DNA of 64,000 bases, from contig CAWAMV010000002.1 in NCBI GenBank assembly GCA_963783195.1, positions 20,265 through 84,264 on the forward strand, read 5' to 3'. This DNA is from Croceibacterium_B sp963783195. Its GTDB lineage: Bacteria; Pseudomonadota; Alphaproteobacteria; Sphingomonadales; Sphingomonadaceae. Below, one piece after another: positions 27,052-35,446 of this stretch (within the stretch, counting starts at the first letter, position 1; each line of letters starts with the position of its first letter). A program made the position numbers and the translations under genes. The notes under the pieces are model-generated. The model made no database searches and was not told the origin of the DNA. It saw nothing but the letters and a program-made list of their open reading frames with translations.

Positions 27052-27806
27052 CCGTCCGCATCCGCGTCATCCCCTGTCTCGACGTGCGCGACGGGCGCGT
27101 GGTGAAGGGCGTCAACTTCGTCGACCTGCGCGATGCGGGCGATCCGGTCGAGCAGGCGCAGGCCTATGACGAGGCGGGGGCCGACGAGCTGTGCTTCCTC
27201 GACATTTCCGCCAGTCACGAAGGGCGCGGGACGCTGCTCGACATCGTCCGGCGCACGGCGGAGGTGTGCTTCATGCCGCTGACCGTCGGCGGCGGGGTGC
27301 GCACGGTCGAGGATGCGCGCGCGCTGCTGCTCGCCGGCGCCGACAAGGTGGCGGTCAATTCCGCCGCAGTATCGCGCCCGGAAGTCGTGACCGACATAGC
27401 GGAAAAGATGGGCAGCCAGTGCATCGTCGCCTCGGTCGATGCCCGCTGGGTCCACGACCACTGGGAAATCTTCACCCACGGCGGCCGGAAGGAAACCGGC
27501 ATCGACGCGGTCGAACACGCGATCCGGCTGGCCGAACTGGGCGCGGGCGAGCTGCTCGTCACTTCGATGGACGGCGACGGCACGCAGCGCGGCTACGACC
27601 TCAAGCTCACGCGCACGATTGCCGACGCCGTTTCGGTCCCGGTGGTCGCCAGCGGCGGCGTGGGGAACCTGCAGCATCTGGTGGAGGGCGTGACCGAAGG
27701 CCACGCCAGCGCGGTGCTCGCAGCCTCGATCTTCCACTTCGGCACGCACACCATCGCCGAGGCACACGAGGCCCTGCGGGCAGCCGGTTTACCTGCGCGC
27801 GGCTGA
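27048..27806 (+). CDS. hisF: Imidazole glycerol phosphate synthase, cyclase subunit
   Basis: 252 residues, beta/alpha barrel. It begins RIRVIPCLDVRDGRVVKGVN, with ELCFLDISASHEGRGTLLDI, PLTVGGGVRTVEDARALLLA and GAGELLVTSMDGDGTQRGYD. The catalytic Asp residues are in CLDV and SMDGDGT. It closes the imidazole ring using ammonia from HisH. Start overlaps hisA. Confidence 0.97.
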   Translation: MTVRIRVIPCLDVRDGRVVKGVNFVDLRDAGDPVEQAQAYDEAGADELCFLDISASHEGRGTLLDIVRRTAEVCFMPLTVGGGVRTVEDARALLLAGADKVAVNSAAVSRPEVVTDIAEKMGSQCIVASVDARWVHDHWEIFTHGGRKETGIDAVEHAIRLAELGAGELLVTSMDGDGTQRGYDLKLTRTIADAVSVPVVASGGVGNLQHLVEGVTEGHASAVLAASIFHFGTHTIAEAHEALRAAGLPARG

Positions 27807-27874
27807 CCGTCCCTGTCCGGGACAGGTGCCGAGAGGCGATTGATTTCCCGGTATTTTGGCGCGACCGCGACGCC

Positions 27875-28045
27875 ATGCCCCTGCGTTCCCTTACCGTCGT
27901 CGCGCTGACGCTGATCCCCTCGGTCGCGATTGCCGGCGGGGGGACGCAGGTGCCCGAAGGCTCGCACGCGACGCTCTTCGCGCTCGGCATCCTCGGCGTC
28001 ATCGTCGGGCGGCGGCTTTCGATGAAGGGTCCCGAGCAGGATTGA
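27875..28045 (+). CDS. 56-residue secreted protein with a PEP-CTERM-like end
   Basis: The protein has an N-terminal signal (MPLRSLTVVALTLIPSVAIA), a spacer of only about six residues, and then VPEGSHATLFALGILGVIVG followed by RRLS. A VPE motif, a hydrophobic span and an arginine pair is the layout of PEP-CTERM sorting signals recognised by exosortases. Almost no mature protein would remain. It is inserted between hisF and hisE in the same orientation, so it is probably cotranscribed. Whether it is sorted or a simple small membrane protein is not decided by the sequence. Confidence 0.6.
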   Translation: MPLRSLTVVALTLIPSVAIAGGGTQVPEGSHATLFALGILGVIVGRRLSMKGPEQD

Positions 28046-28077
28046 CGCGGCTCCCCCGCTTGGCCCATTCCGGGGCC

Positions 28078-28416
28078 ATGGACACGCACAGCCAGACCCT
28101 GGCCCGCCTCGAAGACACCATCCGGCAGCGCCTCTCGGCCTCGCCTGAGACGAGCTACGTCGCCAAGCTGGGGCAGCGCGGCCTGCCGGTTATTGCCCGC
28201 AAGCTGGGCGAGGAGGCGACCGAGACGATCATCGCCGCACTGACGGGAGACGACCGGGAACTGGTCGGCGAAAGCGCCGACGTCATGTTTCACCTCATGG
28301 TCCTGCTGGCACACAAGGGTATCGCATTCGAGACCGTGCTGGCCGAACTGGAACGCCGCGAAGGCACCTCGGGCCTGGAGGAGAAAGCAGCCCGCAGCGC
28401 GCAGGAGTCCGCCTGA
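28078..28416 (+). CDS. hisE: Phosphoribosyl-ATP pyrophosphatase
   Basis: 112 residues, all-alpha MazG-like fold: LARLEDTIRQRLSASPETSY, VAKLGQRGLPVIARKLGEEA, TETIIAALTGDDRELVGESA, then DVMFHLMVLLAHKGIAFETV. The KLGEEATE and ESADVMFH motifs carry the metal ligands. It hydrolyses PR-ATP to PR-AMP. It overlaps the HIT gene stop/start (TGATG). Confidence 0.95.
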   Translation: MDTHSQTLARLEDTIRQRLSASPETSYVAKLGQRGLPVIARKLGEEATETIIAALTGDDRELVGESADVMFHLMVLLAHKGIAFETVLAELERREGTSGLEEKAARSAQESA

Positions 28417-28793
28417 TGCCGATCGACGCCCGCAAACCCTACGATCCCGACAACATCTTCGCCAGGATCCTGCGCGGCGAGATTCCGTGCAAGAAGGTCT
28501 ACGAGGACGAGTGGTCGCTCGCCTTCCACGACATCGCCCCGCAGGCGCCGGTCCACATCCTCGTCGTGCCGAAGGGCGAGTGGGTCAGCTGGGACGATTT
28601 CTCGACCGGCGCCACCGCCGAACAGATCGCCGGTTTCGTCCGTGCCGTCGGCCACGTGGCCCGTTCCAACGGTCTGGTCGAGCCGGGCTATCGCCTGCTG
28701 GCCAACATCGGTGCCGATGGCGGACAGGAAGTCCCTCACCTGCATGTCCATGTTTTCGGCGGTCAGCCGCTCGGGCGGATGATTCCCGGCTGA
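28416..28793 (+). CDS. HIT-family (HINT-like) hydrolase
   Basis: 125 residues. The domain has DNIFARILRGEIPCKKVYED, FHDIAPQAPVHILVVPKGEW and the histidine triad HLHVHVFGGQPLG near the end. HINT-type proteins hydrolyse nucleoside phosphoramidates. Its start abuts the hisE stop, so it belongs to the his transcript. Confidence 0.93.
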   Translation: MPIDARKPYDPDNIFARILRGEIPCKKVYEDEWSLAFHDIAPQAPVHILVVPKGEWVSWDDFSTGATAEQIAGFVRAVGHVARSNGLVEPGYRLLANIGADGGQEVPHLHVHVFGGQPLGRMIPG

Positions 28794-28884
28794 GCCGGCA
28801 CGGGGCGCCGTCCGGCCGCGCCGGGGCACTTTCTAACTATAGTCAGGTTGCCAGCCGAGTCGCTCGGCGGCTAAACGCCCGGCG

Positions 28885-29340
28885 ATGACCGATGGCCCCC
28901 ACCCCAGCAGCGGCATGATCGACGGGACGACGTTCCGTTTCCCGCTGCGCGTCTATTTCGAAGACACGGATGTGATGGGGATTGTCTATTATCCCAATTA
29001 TCTCAAGTGGTTCGAGCGCGCGCGCTGGGAAATGCTCCGCGCCGTCGGCGTGGACCTGCTGGCATCGCAGGAAGAAGGACGGGGAGGCTACGCGGTGGCT
29101 TCCGTCAACGTCCGTTACCTGCGCCCGGCGAAACTTGATGACGCGATCGTCGTTGAGAGCACTGTGACGGAAATTCGCGCCAGCAGCGTCATGGTCAGGC
29201 AGGTGGCAAAGCGGGATGGCGAGCCCCTTGCCGCGGCGGACCTGCACGTCGTTTTCATCGGCCCCGAAGGCCGGCCCAGGCGCCAGCCGCGCGAATGGAT
29301 GGCGGCTTTCGAGCCGTTCTTGACCAAGGATAGTGAATGA
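28885..29340 (+). CDS. ybgC: YbgC-type acyl-CoA thioesterase of the Tol-Pal cluster
   Basis: 151 residues of hotdog fold. Catalytic DTD is in RVYFEDTDVMGIVYYPNYLK, followed by WFERARWEMLRAVGVDL and NVRYLRPAKLDDAIVVESTV. YbgC hydrolyses acyl-CoA or acyl-ACP and stands upstream of tolQ in most proteobacteria. It ends with an ATGA overlap onto tolQ. An internal ATG at 28915 (MIDGTTF) is an alternative start. Confidence 0.93.
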   Translation: MTDGPHPSSGMIDGTTFRFPLRVYFEDTDVMGIVYYPNYLKWFERARWEMLRAVGVDLLASQEEGRGGYAVASVNVRYLRPAKLDDAIVVESTVTEIRASSVMVRQVAKRDGEPLAAADLHVVFIGPEGRPRRQPREWMAAFEPFLTKDSE

Positions 29341-30047
29341 ACGCCCTCGACCTTCTTGCCGCAGCCACCACCGCGCCGACCCGGCTCGATCCGCTGCAGC
29401 TCTTCCTCGATGCCGACATCGTGGTGCAGGCGGTGATCGCCGGCCTGCTGCTGGCGAGCGTCTGGGTCTGGGCGATCATCGTCAGTTTCTCGGTGCGCAT
29501 GAGCGGGATCGGCCGCAAGTCCCGCGCCTTCGAGCGGGAGTTTCTCAAGTCGCGTGAGCCGGAAGGCCTGGTCGCCGACCGCAGGCGCGGCGATCCGCCA
29601 CCGGCGCGCGTTGCCGCCGCGGGCCTGAAGGAACTGCAGCGCTCGACCGGCGCGGCGGGCCGCGTGGTGGACCGCGACGGAACGCGCGCCCGCGTCGCCC
29701 TGGCGATGGAGGGGCAGGTCGCGGCCGAAGCGGATTCGCTGGCCGAACGGCTGAACTTCCTCGCCACGACCGGCGCGGTCGCCCCCTTCGTGGGCCTGTT
29801 CGGCACCGTCTGGGGCATCATGAACAGCTTCTTCGCCATCGGGCAGCAGGCCAATTCCTCTCTCGCCGTGGTCGCGCCCGGCATTTCGGAGGCGCTGTTC
29901 GCCACCGCCATCGGCCTGTTCGCGGCCATTCCGGCCGTCATCGCCTACAACCGCTTCAGCCACCGGGTGAACGCCTACGAGGCACGCCTGCAGCGCTTCG
30001 CCGACAAGGTCCACGCCCAGGTCGGCCGCGAGCTGGAAGGGCTCTAG
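29337..30047 (+). CDS. tolQ: Tol-Pal system protein TolQ
   Basis: 236 residues, MotA/TolQ/ExbB family. TM1 is VVQAVIAGLLLASVWVWAII. A cytoplasmic domain follows, then LATTGAVAPFVGLFGTVWGI and EALFATAIGLFAAIPAVIAY as TM2 and TM3. With TolR it forms the proton-driven motor of the Tol-Pal system for outer-membrane constriction at division. It is translationally coupled to ybgC and two bases from tolR. Confidence 0.96.
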   Translation: MNALDLLAAATTAPTRLDPLQLFLDADIVVQAVIAGLLLASVWVWAIIVSFSVRMSGIGRKSRAFEREFLKSREPEGLVADRRRGDPPPARVAAAGLKELQRSTGAAGRVVDRDGTRARVALAMEGQVAAEADSLAERLNFLATTGAVAPFVGLFGTVWGIMNSFFAIGQQANSSLAVVAPGISEALFATAIGLFAAIPAVIAYNRFSHRVNAYEARLQRFADKVHAQVGRELEGL

Positions 30048-30049
30048 GC

Positions 30050-30499
<450 letters not shown>

Positions 30500-30503
30500 C
30501 CCC

Positions 30504-31318
30504 GTGTCGATGGCGTCGATCGCGCATCTCAAAGGGGAGGAGAGGCTGGGCCTCGCCGTCGCGCTGGTCGCGCACGTCGCGCTGTTCGGCCTGCTGCTGT
30601 GGCACGCCAACCGGCCGCCGCCGGTGGTCCCGCCGGCCGAGCGCATGACGGTGAGTCTGGCCGACGAGGTGAGCCTGGAATCGACCGCACCCGATCCGTC
30701 CACCGATGCCCCTGCCGCCGTCGCGCCCGTGCTCGCGCCCGAACCGGAGCCGGTCCCGCCGCCGGTGACCGAGCCGGTGCCCAAGCCGGTCGAGAAGGCG
30801 ATCGAGCGTCCGGTCCCGCAGCCGAGGCCCGCCCCGCGCAAGCCCGCGCCGCAGCCCAGGCCCAGCCCAAGCCGACCACGGCGGCCAAGCCGGCCCCCAA
30901 GCCCACGCCAAAGCCGACCAGCGGCGGTTCGCGCCTCGGCGACGATTTCCTCAAGGGTGTGGGCGACAGCCAGACGGTGGACAGGGGCACTCCTGCGGCG
31001 ACGTTCGGTGCAGCAGAGGCGGCCAGCCTGGCCCAGGCCATCAGCCGCCAGTTGAAGCCCCACTGGGCGGCACCGCAGGGCCCCGACGTCGAGAAGCTGG
31101 TAACGGTGGTCCGCTTCCGGCTGAACGCCGACGGCAGTCTGGCCGGCAATCCCACGGTGGTGAGCCAGTCGGGCGTCACGCCGACCAACGAACCGCAGAA
31201 AGCACGTCACGCGGAGCAGGCAATACGCGCCGTGCGCCTTGCCGCGCCGTTCGACTTGCCCGAGGAATTCTACGACAAGTGGAAGACCATCACGACGACA
31301 TTCGACCGAAGGCTTTGA
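30504..31318 (+). CDS. tolA: Tol-Pal system protein TolA, frameshifted
   Basis: A GTG start at 30504 gives ERLGLAVALVAHVALFGLLL as the membrane anchor. A Pro/Glu/Lys-rich linker follows (PEPEPVPPPVTEPVPKPVEK). Near 30855 the frame moves by one base. The other frame continues the linker (QAQPKPTTAAKPAPKPTPKP) and the C-terminal TonB/TolA domain (RLGDDFLKGVGDSQTVDRG, LVTVVRFRLNADGSLAGNPT, HAEQAIRAVRLAAPFDLP). Order and spacing match the operon exactly. Because tolA is important for envelope integrity and the shift lies in a GC-rich repeat, sequencing error is the simpler reading. Confidence 0.85.
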
Positions 31319-31320
31319 TC

Positions 31321-32685
31321 ATGATTACGCGTTTCGCGCTTCTCGTTTCCGCCCTTCTGTTCGCGGCGCCGCTGGCCGCACAGGAAGTGCCCGCTCCGGC
31401 CCCTGCCGAGGACGAGGGGGGATTGCAGGTTACCGTCACCGACGAGAACGCATGGCAGGACCTTTCGCTGGCCATTCCCACCTTCGCGACCGACCGCGAC
31501 CAGCCCACCGCCGCCAACACCTCCGGTACGGCTGCGCTGGGGCTCGAACTGGCACGCGTGGTATACAATGACCTCAGGTTCAACAGCCTGTTCAAGCCGA
31601 CCGGCCCGGACTCGCTGCCGCGCCCGAGCTATCCCGAGATCACCAATCCGACCTTCGCCACATGGCGGGGCCGGTCCGCCGAGATGCTGGTGCAGGGCTT
31701 CGTGCGCGCCGCGGGCGACGGGCGACTGACGGTGGGCTGCTACCTCTACGACGTGGCGCTGGGCGAGGAGCTGACACGCTCGGGCTGGGTGGTCCAGCCG
31801 GCCGACTGGCGCCGCGCGGCCCACAAGTGCGCCGACCTCGTCTACTCGCGCCTTTCCGGCGAGAGCCCGTTTTTCGACAGCAAGATCGCCTACATTGCCG
31901 AGACCGGCCCCAAGGATAACCGGGTCAAGCGCCTCGCGATCATGGATTCGGACGGGGCCAACCACCGCTTCATCACCAACGGCCAGTCGACCGCGCTGAC
32001 GCCGCGCTATTCGCCAGATTACTCGAAGATCGCCTATCTCAGCTACGTCGGCAACAAGATGCGGATCTACGTCTACGACATCGGCAGCGGCCAGCAGCGC
32101 CTCGTCACCGAGAGCAACAACGCGACCTTCGCCCCGCGCTGGAGCCCCGACGGGCGCAGCATCCTCTATTCGATGGCCATCGCCGGCAACACCGACATCT
32201 ACACGGTACCGGCAACCGGCGGCACTCCGCGCAAGCTGACAGAAAGCCCGGCCATCGACGTCGGTGGTTCATATTCACCCGACGGCAGCAAGATCGTCTT
32301 CGAAAGCGACCGTTCGGGCACCCAGCAGTGCTACGTGATGGACGCGGACGGCAGCAACGAGCGGCGGATCAGCTTCTTCGGCGGGCGCTGCGCAACGCCG
32401 GAATGGAGCCCGCGCGGCGACCAGATCGCGTTCACCCACATCGCCGGCAATTTCCGCATTGCCGTCATGACGCCATCGGGCGGGAACGTGCGCGACCTGA
32501 CGAATTCGTGGCAGGACGAGGCCCCGACCTGGGCGCCGAACGGCCGCATCATCCAGTTTTTCCGCACTGCCCAGGGCTCGGGTGAAAGCTCGATCTGGCA
32601 GGTGGATCTAACCGGCCGCAACGAACGGCGTCTGCGGACGCCGGTCGGGGCGTCCGACCCGGCTTGGGGACCGGTTCTGCCTTAA
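31321..32685 (+). CDS. tolB: Tol-Pal system protein TolB
   Basis: 454 residues with a signal peptide (MITRFALLVSALLFAAPLAA). The N-terminal alpha/beta domain includes AIPTFATDRDQPTAANTSGT. The six-bladed beta-propeller shows PD40-type repeats such as NGQSTALTPRYSPDYSKIAY, ATFAPRWSPDGRSILYSMAI and DVGGSYSPDGSKIVFESDRS. It is periplasmic and binds Pal. The start lies two bases after the tolA stop. Confidence 0.96.
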   Translation: MITRFALLVSALLFAAPLAAQEVPAPAPAEDEGGLQVTVTDENAWQDLSLAIPTFATDRDQPTAANTSGTAALGLELARVVYNDLRFNSLFKPTGPDSLPRPSYPEITNPTFATWRGRSAEMLVQGFVRAAGDGRLTVGCYLYDVALGEELTRSGWVVQPADWRRAAHKCADLVYSRLSGESPFFDSKIAYIAETGPKDNRVKRLAIMDSDGANHRFITNGQSTALTPRYSPDYSKIAYLSYVGNKMRIYVYDIGSGQQRLVTESNNATFAPRWSPDGRSILYSMAIAGNTDIYTVPATGGTPRKLTESPAIDVGGSYSPDGSKIVFESDRSGTQQCYVMDADGSNERRISFFGGRCATPEWSPRGDQIAFTHIAGNFRIAVMTPSGGNVRDLTNSWQDEAPTWAPNGRIIQFFRTAQGSGESSIWQVDLTGRNERRLRTPVGASDPAWGPVLP

Positions 32686-32749
32686 GGGCGTTAATGATCG
32701 TGAGGATGTGACCAGGGCCGCAGCGATCCCGAACAAGAAGGAGAATGCA

Positions 32750-33262
32750 ATGAACCGTCTGACCATCTTGCTGGCAACCGCCGGGGCCCTGGCCCTGTCG
32801 GCCTGTGCCAAGAAGGCCCCGGAACAACTTCCGCCGGCGCCGCAGCAGACCGCTACGCCCACGCCGACCGCTCCGACGACGCCGACCGGCCCGGTCCCCG
32901 GCACGCAGGCGCACTTCAGCCAGACGATGCAGGGTCAGGACGTGATCTACTTCGATACTGATAAGTACGATATCGACAGTCAGGACGCCGCCGCGCTGCG
33001 CACGCAGGCCCAGTACCTGCTGCAGTACCCGCGGATCAATGCGACCATCGAAGGTCACGCCGACGAACGCGGCACGCGCGACTACAACCTCGCGCTGGGC
33101 GAGCGGCGCGCAAATGCGGCGAAGAACTATCTCGTCAGCCTGGGTGTGCCGGCCAACCGGCTGTCGACCATCAGCTACGGCAAGGAACGCCCGGTCGCGC
33201 TCGGCTCGAACGAAGCAGCCTGGGCGCAGAACCGCCGCGCGGTCACCGTCGTCCTGAACTAG
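32750..33262 (+). CDS. pal: Peptidoglycan-associated lipoprotein Pal
   Basis: 170 residues. The lipoprotein signal has lipobox LSAC (ATAGALALSACAKKAPEQLP), then a Pro/Thr linker. The OmpA-C domain has DVIYFDTDKYDIDSQDAAAL and INATIEGHADERGTRDYNLA, with the diaminopimelate-binding Asp/Arg region, then ERRANAAKNYLVSLGVPANR. An AAGAAGGAGAA ribosome site precedes the ATG. It anchors the outer membrane to peptidoglycan. Confidence 0.96.
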   Translation: MNRLTILLATAGALALSACAKKAPEQLPPAPQQTATPTPTAPTTPTGPVPGTQAHFSQTMQGQDVIYFDTDKYDIDSQDAAALRTQAQYLLQYPRINATIEGHADERGTRDYNLALGERRANAAKNYLVSLGVPANRLSTISYGKERPVALGSNEAAWAQNRRAVTVVLN

Positions 33263-33266
33263 GCGA

Positions 33267-33422
33267 TCAGAAGCGGGGGAGCGAGGCTTCCAGCGCCGGC
33301 GCGGCCATGCCCGCCGGCGCAACCGTTTCGCGGGCCTGCAGCCCGTTCGGCGTTGCCGACAGCACGAAAGCCGCCGTCGCGAGGACGGAAAAAACCGCAG
33401 AGAGGGATAGCTGCTTGCTCAC
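33267..33422 (-). CDS. 51-residue secreted protein, GTG start
   Basis: The minus strand reads a GTG-initiated protein (SKQLSLSAVFSVLATAAFVL, then SATPNGLQARETVAPAG and LEASLPRF) with a clear signal peptide and a mature part of about 25 residues. A GAAGGAG ribosome site lies seven bases upstream of the GTG. It converges with pal, ending five bases from the pal stop. No family was recognised. Confidence rests on the signal peptide plus the ribosome site. Confidence 0.5.
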   Translation of the reverse strand: MSKQLSLSAVFSVLATAAFVLSATPNGLQARETVAPAGMAAPALEASLPRF

Positions 33423-33561
33423 GTCTGGCTCCTTCGTCCGCCATATGGCATCGCCCGTCTATTGTGCAATGCAGCAATTGTCTTAATTTGTACCGCACCC
33501 GGCGCTTGGCATTGGCGCCTCGGCGGGCCACATAGGGTTCCATCGTGAAGGATTTATTGCC

Positions 33562-34095
33562 TTGAGCCGCCCGCGCCGTTCGATCGACTGGGGTTTTCCG
33601 CGCTGGCGCGGCTACGAGGCATCACGCGAGGCGGCGACGATCCGGCTATGCGATCGCCACGGCTGCGAGGAGGTGGGCGATTGCCCTGCGCCCAAGGCGC
33701 CCAACAGCCGCGACAGGTGGTATTTCTGCAAGAAGCACGCAGCCGAATACAACCAGAAGTGGGACTACTTCGAAGGGCTCGACAAGGCCGAGGCCGAGGA
33801 ACGCGCCCAGGCCGAGAAACGCGACAACGCGGGTTACGCGGAAAGCGCCCACTACGGCTGGTCGAGCAGCGGCGACGGCAGCCGCACGGCCGACGAGGTC
33901 CGGGCGCTCGACGTCCTCGGCCTCACGCCCGACGCCGATTTCGACACCGTGAAGAAGGCCTGGCGCGCAAAGGCCAAGGAATTGCACCCCGATGTGAACC
34001 CCGGCGATGCGGAGGCCGCGAAGGAGTTCCAGGCCTGCTCGCTTGCCTACGAGATCCTCCGCCAGGCAGAGGAACGGCGGGAATGGAAGGGCTGA
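33562..34095 (+). CDS. DnaJ-domain protein
   Basis: 177 residues from TTG 33562. The N-terminal half is uncharacterised, with Cys/His (RLCDRHGCEEVGDCPAPKAP, RWYFCKKHAAEYNQKWDYFE) that may bind zinc. The C-terminal half is a J domain: EVRALDVLGLTPDADFDTVK, KAWRAKAKELHPDVNPGDAE, with HPD at about residue 149, and AYEILRQAEERREWKG. J proteins stimulate Hsp70 ATPase. This N-terminal zinc-like half plus C-terminal J domain is common in alphaproteobacteria. Confidence 0.87.
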   Translation: MSRPRRSIDWGFPRWRGYEASREAATIRLCDRHGCEEVGDCPAPKAPNSRDRWYFCKKHAAEYNQKWDYFEGLDKAEAEERAQAEKRDNAGYAESAHYGWSSSGDGSRTADEVRALDVLGLTPDADFDTVKKAWRAKAKELHPDVNPGDAEAAKEFQACSLAYEILRQAEERREWKG

Positions 34096-34181
34096 GCCGG
34101 CCCTTGGGCGGTTCGGCGCGCTCGTAGCGGAATTCAGCGTAAATGCGGGACCTTGCGAACCCCTTGCGCGTTCCTGCGGCG

Positions 34182-34862
34182 ATGTCGAACACCGATACCG
34201 AAGAAAAGTCGCTGCTGGAGGAGGAATTCCTCGCCCTTATCCGCGAGCCCGATTTTCCCTGCGTCGGCGCGAAGTCGGCCGCGGCGCGCGACATGGTGCG
34301 GGTCGTGCCGGCACGCGACCTGACCAGCGCCTGGAACGACGTTCCCATTCACGACGCGCTGCTCGAGTGGGCATGGGAGTATCGTGATGACAAGGAGGGC
34401 TTCCGCAGCCTCGCCGTCGTGTTCGAAGGTCCGCTCGACCTCTCGGAAGAGGATTTCGAGGAGGCGATGTGGAACCGCATCCAGTCCCTTGCCGACAAGG
34501 ACTGCTGGCGCGGCCAGCACTACGACGAGGGCGTGAGCGCCGATCCCGAAGACCCGAAGTTCTCGCTGAGTTTCGGCGGGCAGGCGTTCTTCGTCGTAGG
34601 CCTCCATCCCAACGCCTCGCGCCCGGCTCGCCGCTTCCCGCGCCCGGCGCTCGTGTTCAACCTGCACGACCAGTTCGAGCGCCTGCGCGCCGAAGGACGC
34701 TACGATAAAATGCGCAAGACGATCATCCAGCGCGATGTCGCCCTGGCCGGGGAGCCGAATCCCATGCTCGCGCGCCACGGCGAGGCGAGCGAGGCCCGGC
34801 AGTACTCCGGCCGGGCCGTCGACGAGGACTGGGCCTGTCCGTTCAGGGACCCGCGCGGTTGA
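34182..34862 (+). CDS. YqcI/YcgG family protein
   Basis: 226 residues starting at MSNTDTEEKS. Motifs FLALIREPDFPCVGAKSAAA, GFRSLAVVFEGPLDLSEEDF and EEAMWNRIQSLADKDCWRGQ are followed by SFGGQAFFVVGLHPNASRPA, RRFPRPALVFNLHDQFERLR and a terminal CPF. The FPCVGAKSA and CPF sequences match the YqcI/YcgG family, uncharacterised proteins seen near amino-acid or siderophore genes. The stop overlaps the TTG start of the DUF1989 gene, suggesting a shared pathway. Confidence 0.85.
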   Translation: MSNTDTEEKSLLEEEFLALIREPDFPCVGAKSAAARDMVRVVPARDLTSAWNDVPIHDALLEWAWEYRDDKEGFRSLAVVFEGPLDLSEEDFEEAMWNRIQSLADKDCWRGQHYDEGVSADPEDPKFSLSFGGQAFFVVGLHPNASRPARRFPRPALVFNLHDQFERLRAEGRYDKMRKTIIQRDVALAGEPNPMLARHGEASEARQYSGRAVDEDWACPFRDPRG

Positions 34863-35443
34863 GCGTTCGGGAGATCCCGCCCCGCAGCGGCGTCGCCTTC
34901 GAACTGAAGGCCGGGCAAGTGCTGACGGTGATCGATCCCGAAGGGGTGCAGGTGTCCGATCTGCTCGCCTTTTCGCGCGACGACGTGCGCGAGGTGATCT
35001 CCAACGGCCGCACGTTCGATTACGAAGAGACGATCAGCCTGTCGACCGGCAACACGTTGTGGTCCAACCGTTCGACGCGGATGCTCGAAATCGTCGAGGA
35101 CACGGTCGGGCGGCATGATTTCCTGCTGACCCCGTGCAGCGAAGCGACCTTTCGCCATTTCTATCCCGAGCATCCCGTCCATCGCGGCTGCTTCGGCAAC
35201 CTGGCAGAGGCGCTCGCACCCTGGGGGGTCGAGCCCGACCAGATTCCGGTCGCCTTCAACCTGTTCATGAACGTCCCGGTGGACGGCCAGAGCGGCGCAA
35301 TCCGGGTCGATCCGCCGACCAGCAAGCCGGGCGACCATATTCGCATGACTGCGCTGGTTGACCTGGTGGTGGGCCTGACCGCCTGTTCTGCCTACGCCTC
35401 CAACGGCGGCACCTTCAAACCGATCCATTTCCGGATCGACTGA
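34859..35443 (+). CDS. DUF1989 (urea carboxylase-associated) protein
   Basis: 194 residues with a TTG start overlapping the upstream stop. It shows PPRSGVAFELKAGQVLTVID, EGVQVSDLLAFSRDDVREVI and SNRSTRMLEIVEDTVGRHDF. The HDFLLTPCS motif is followed by VAFNLFMNVPVDGQSGAIRV. Members accompany urea carboxylase, and newer work links relatives to guanidine or carboxyguanidine metabolism; no urea carboxylase is nearby here. It pairs with YqcI/YcgG. Confidence 0.87.
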   Translation: MSVREIPPRSGVAFELKAGQVLTVIDPEGVQVSDLLAFSRDDVREVISNGRTFDYEETISLSTGNTLWSNRSTRMLEIVEDTVGRHDFLLTPCSEATFRHFYPEHPVHRGCFGNLAEALAPWGVEPDQIPVAFNLFMNVPVDGQSGAIRVDPPTSKPGDHIRMTALVDLVVGLTACSAYASNGGTFKPIHFRID

Positions 35444-35446
35444 CCC

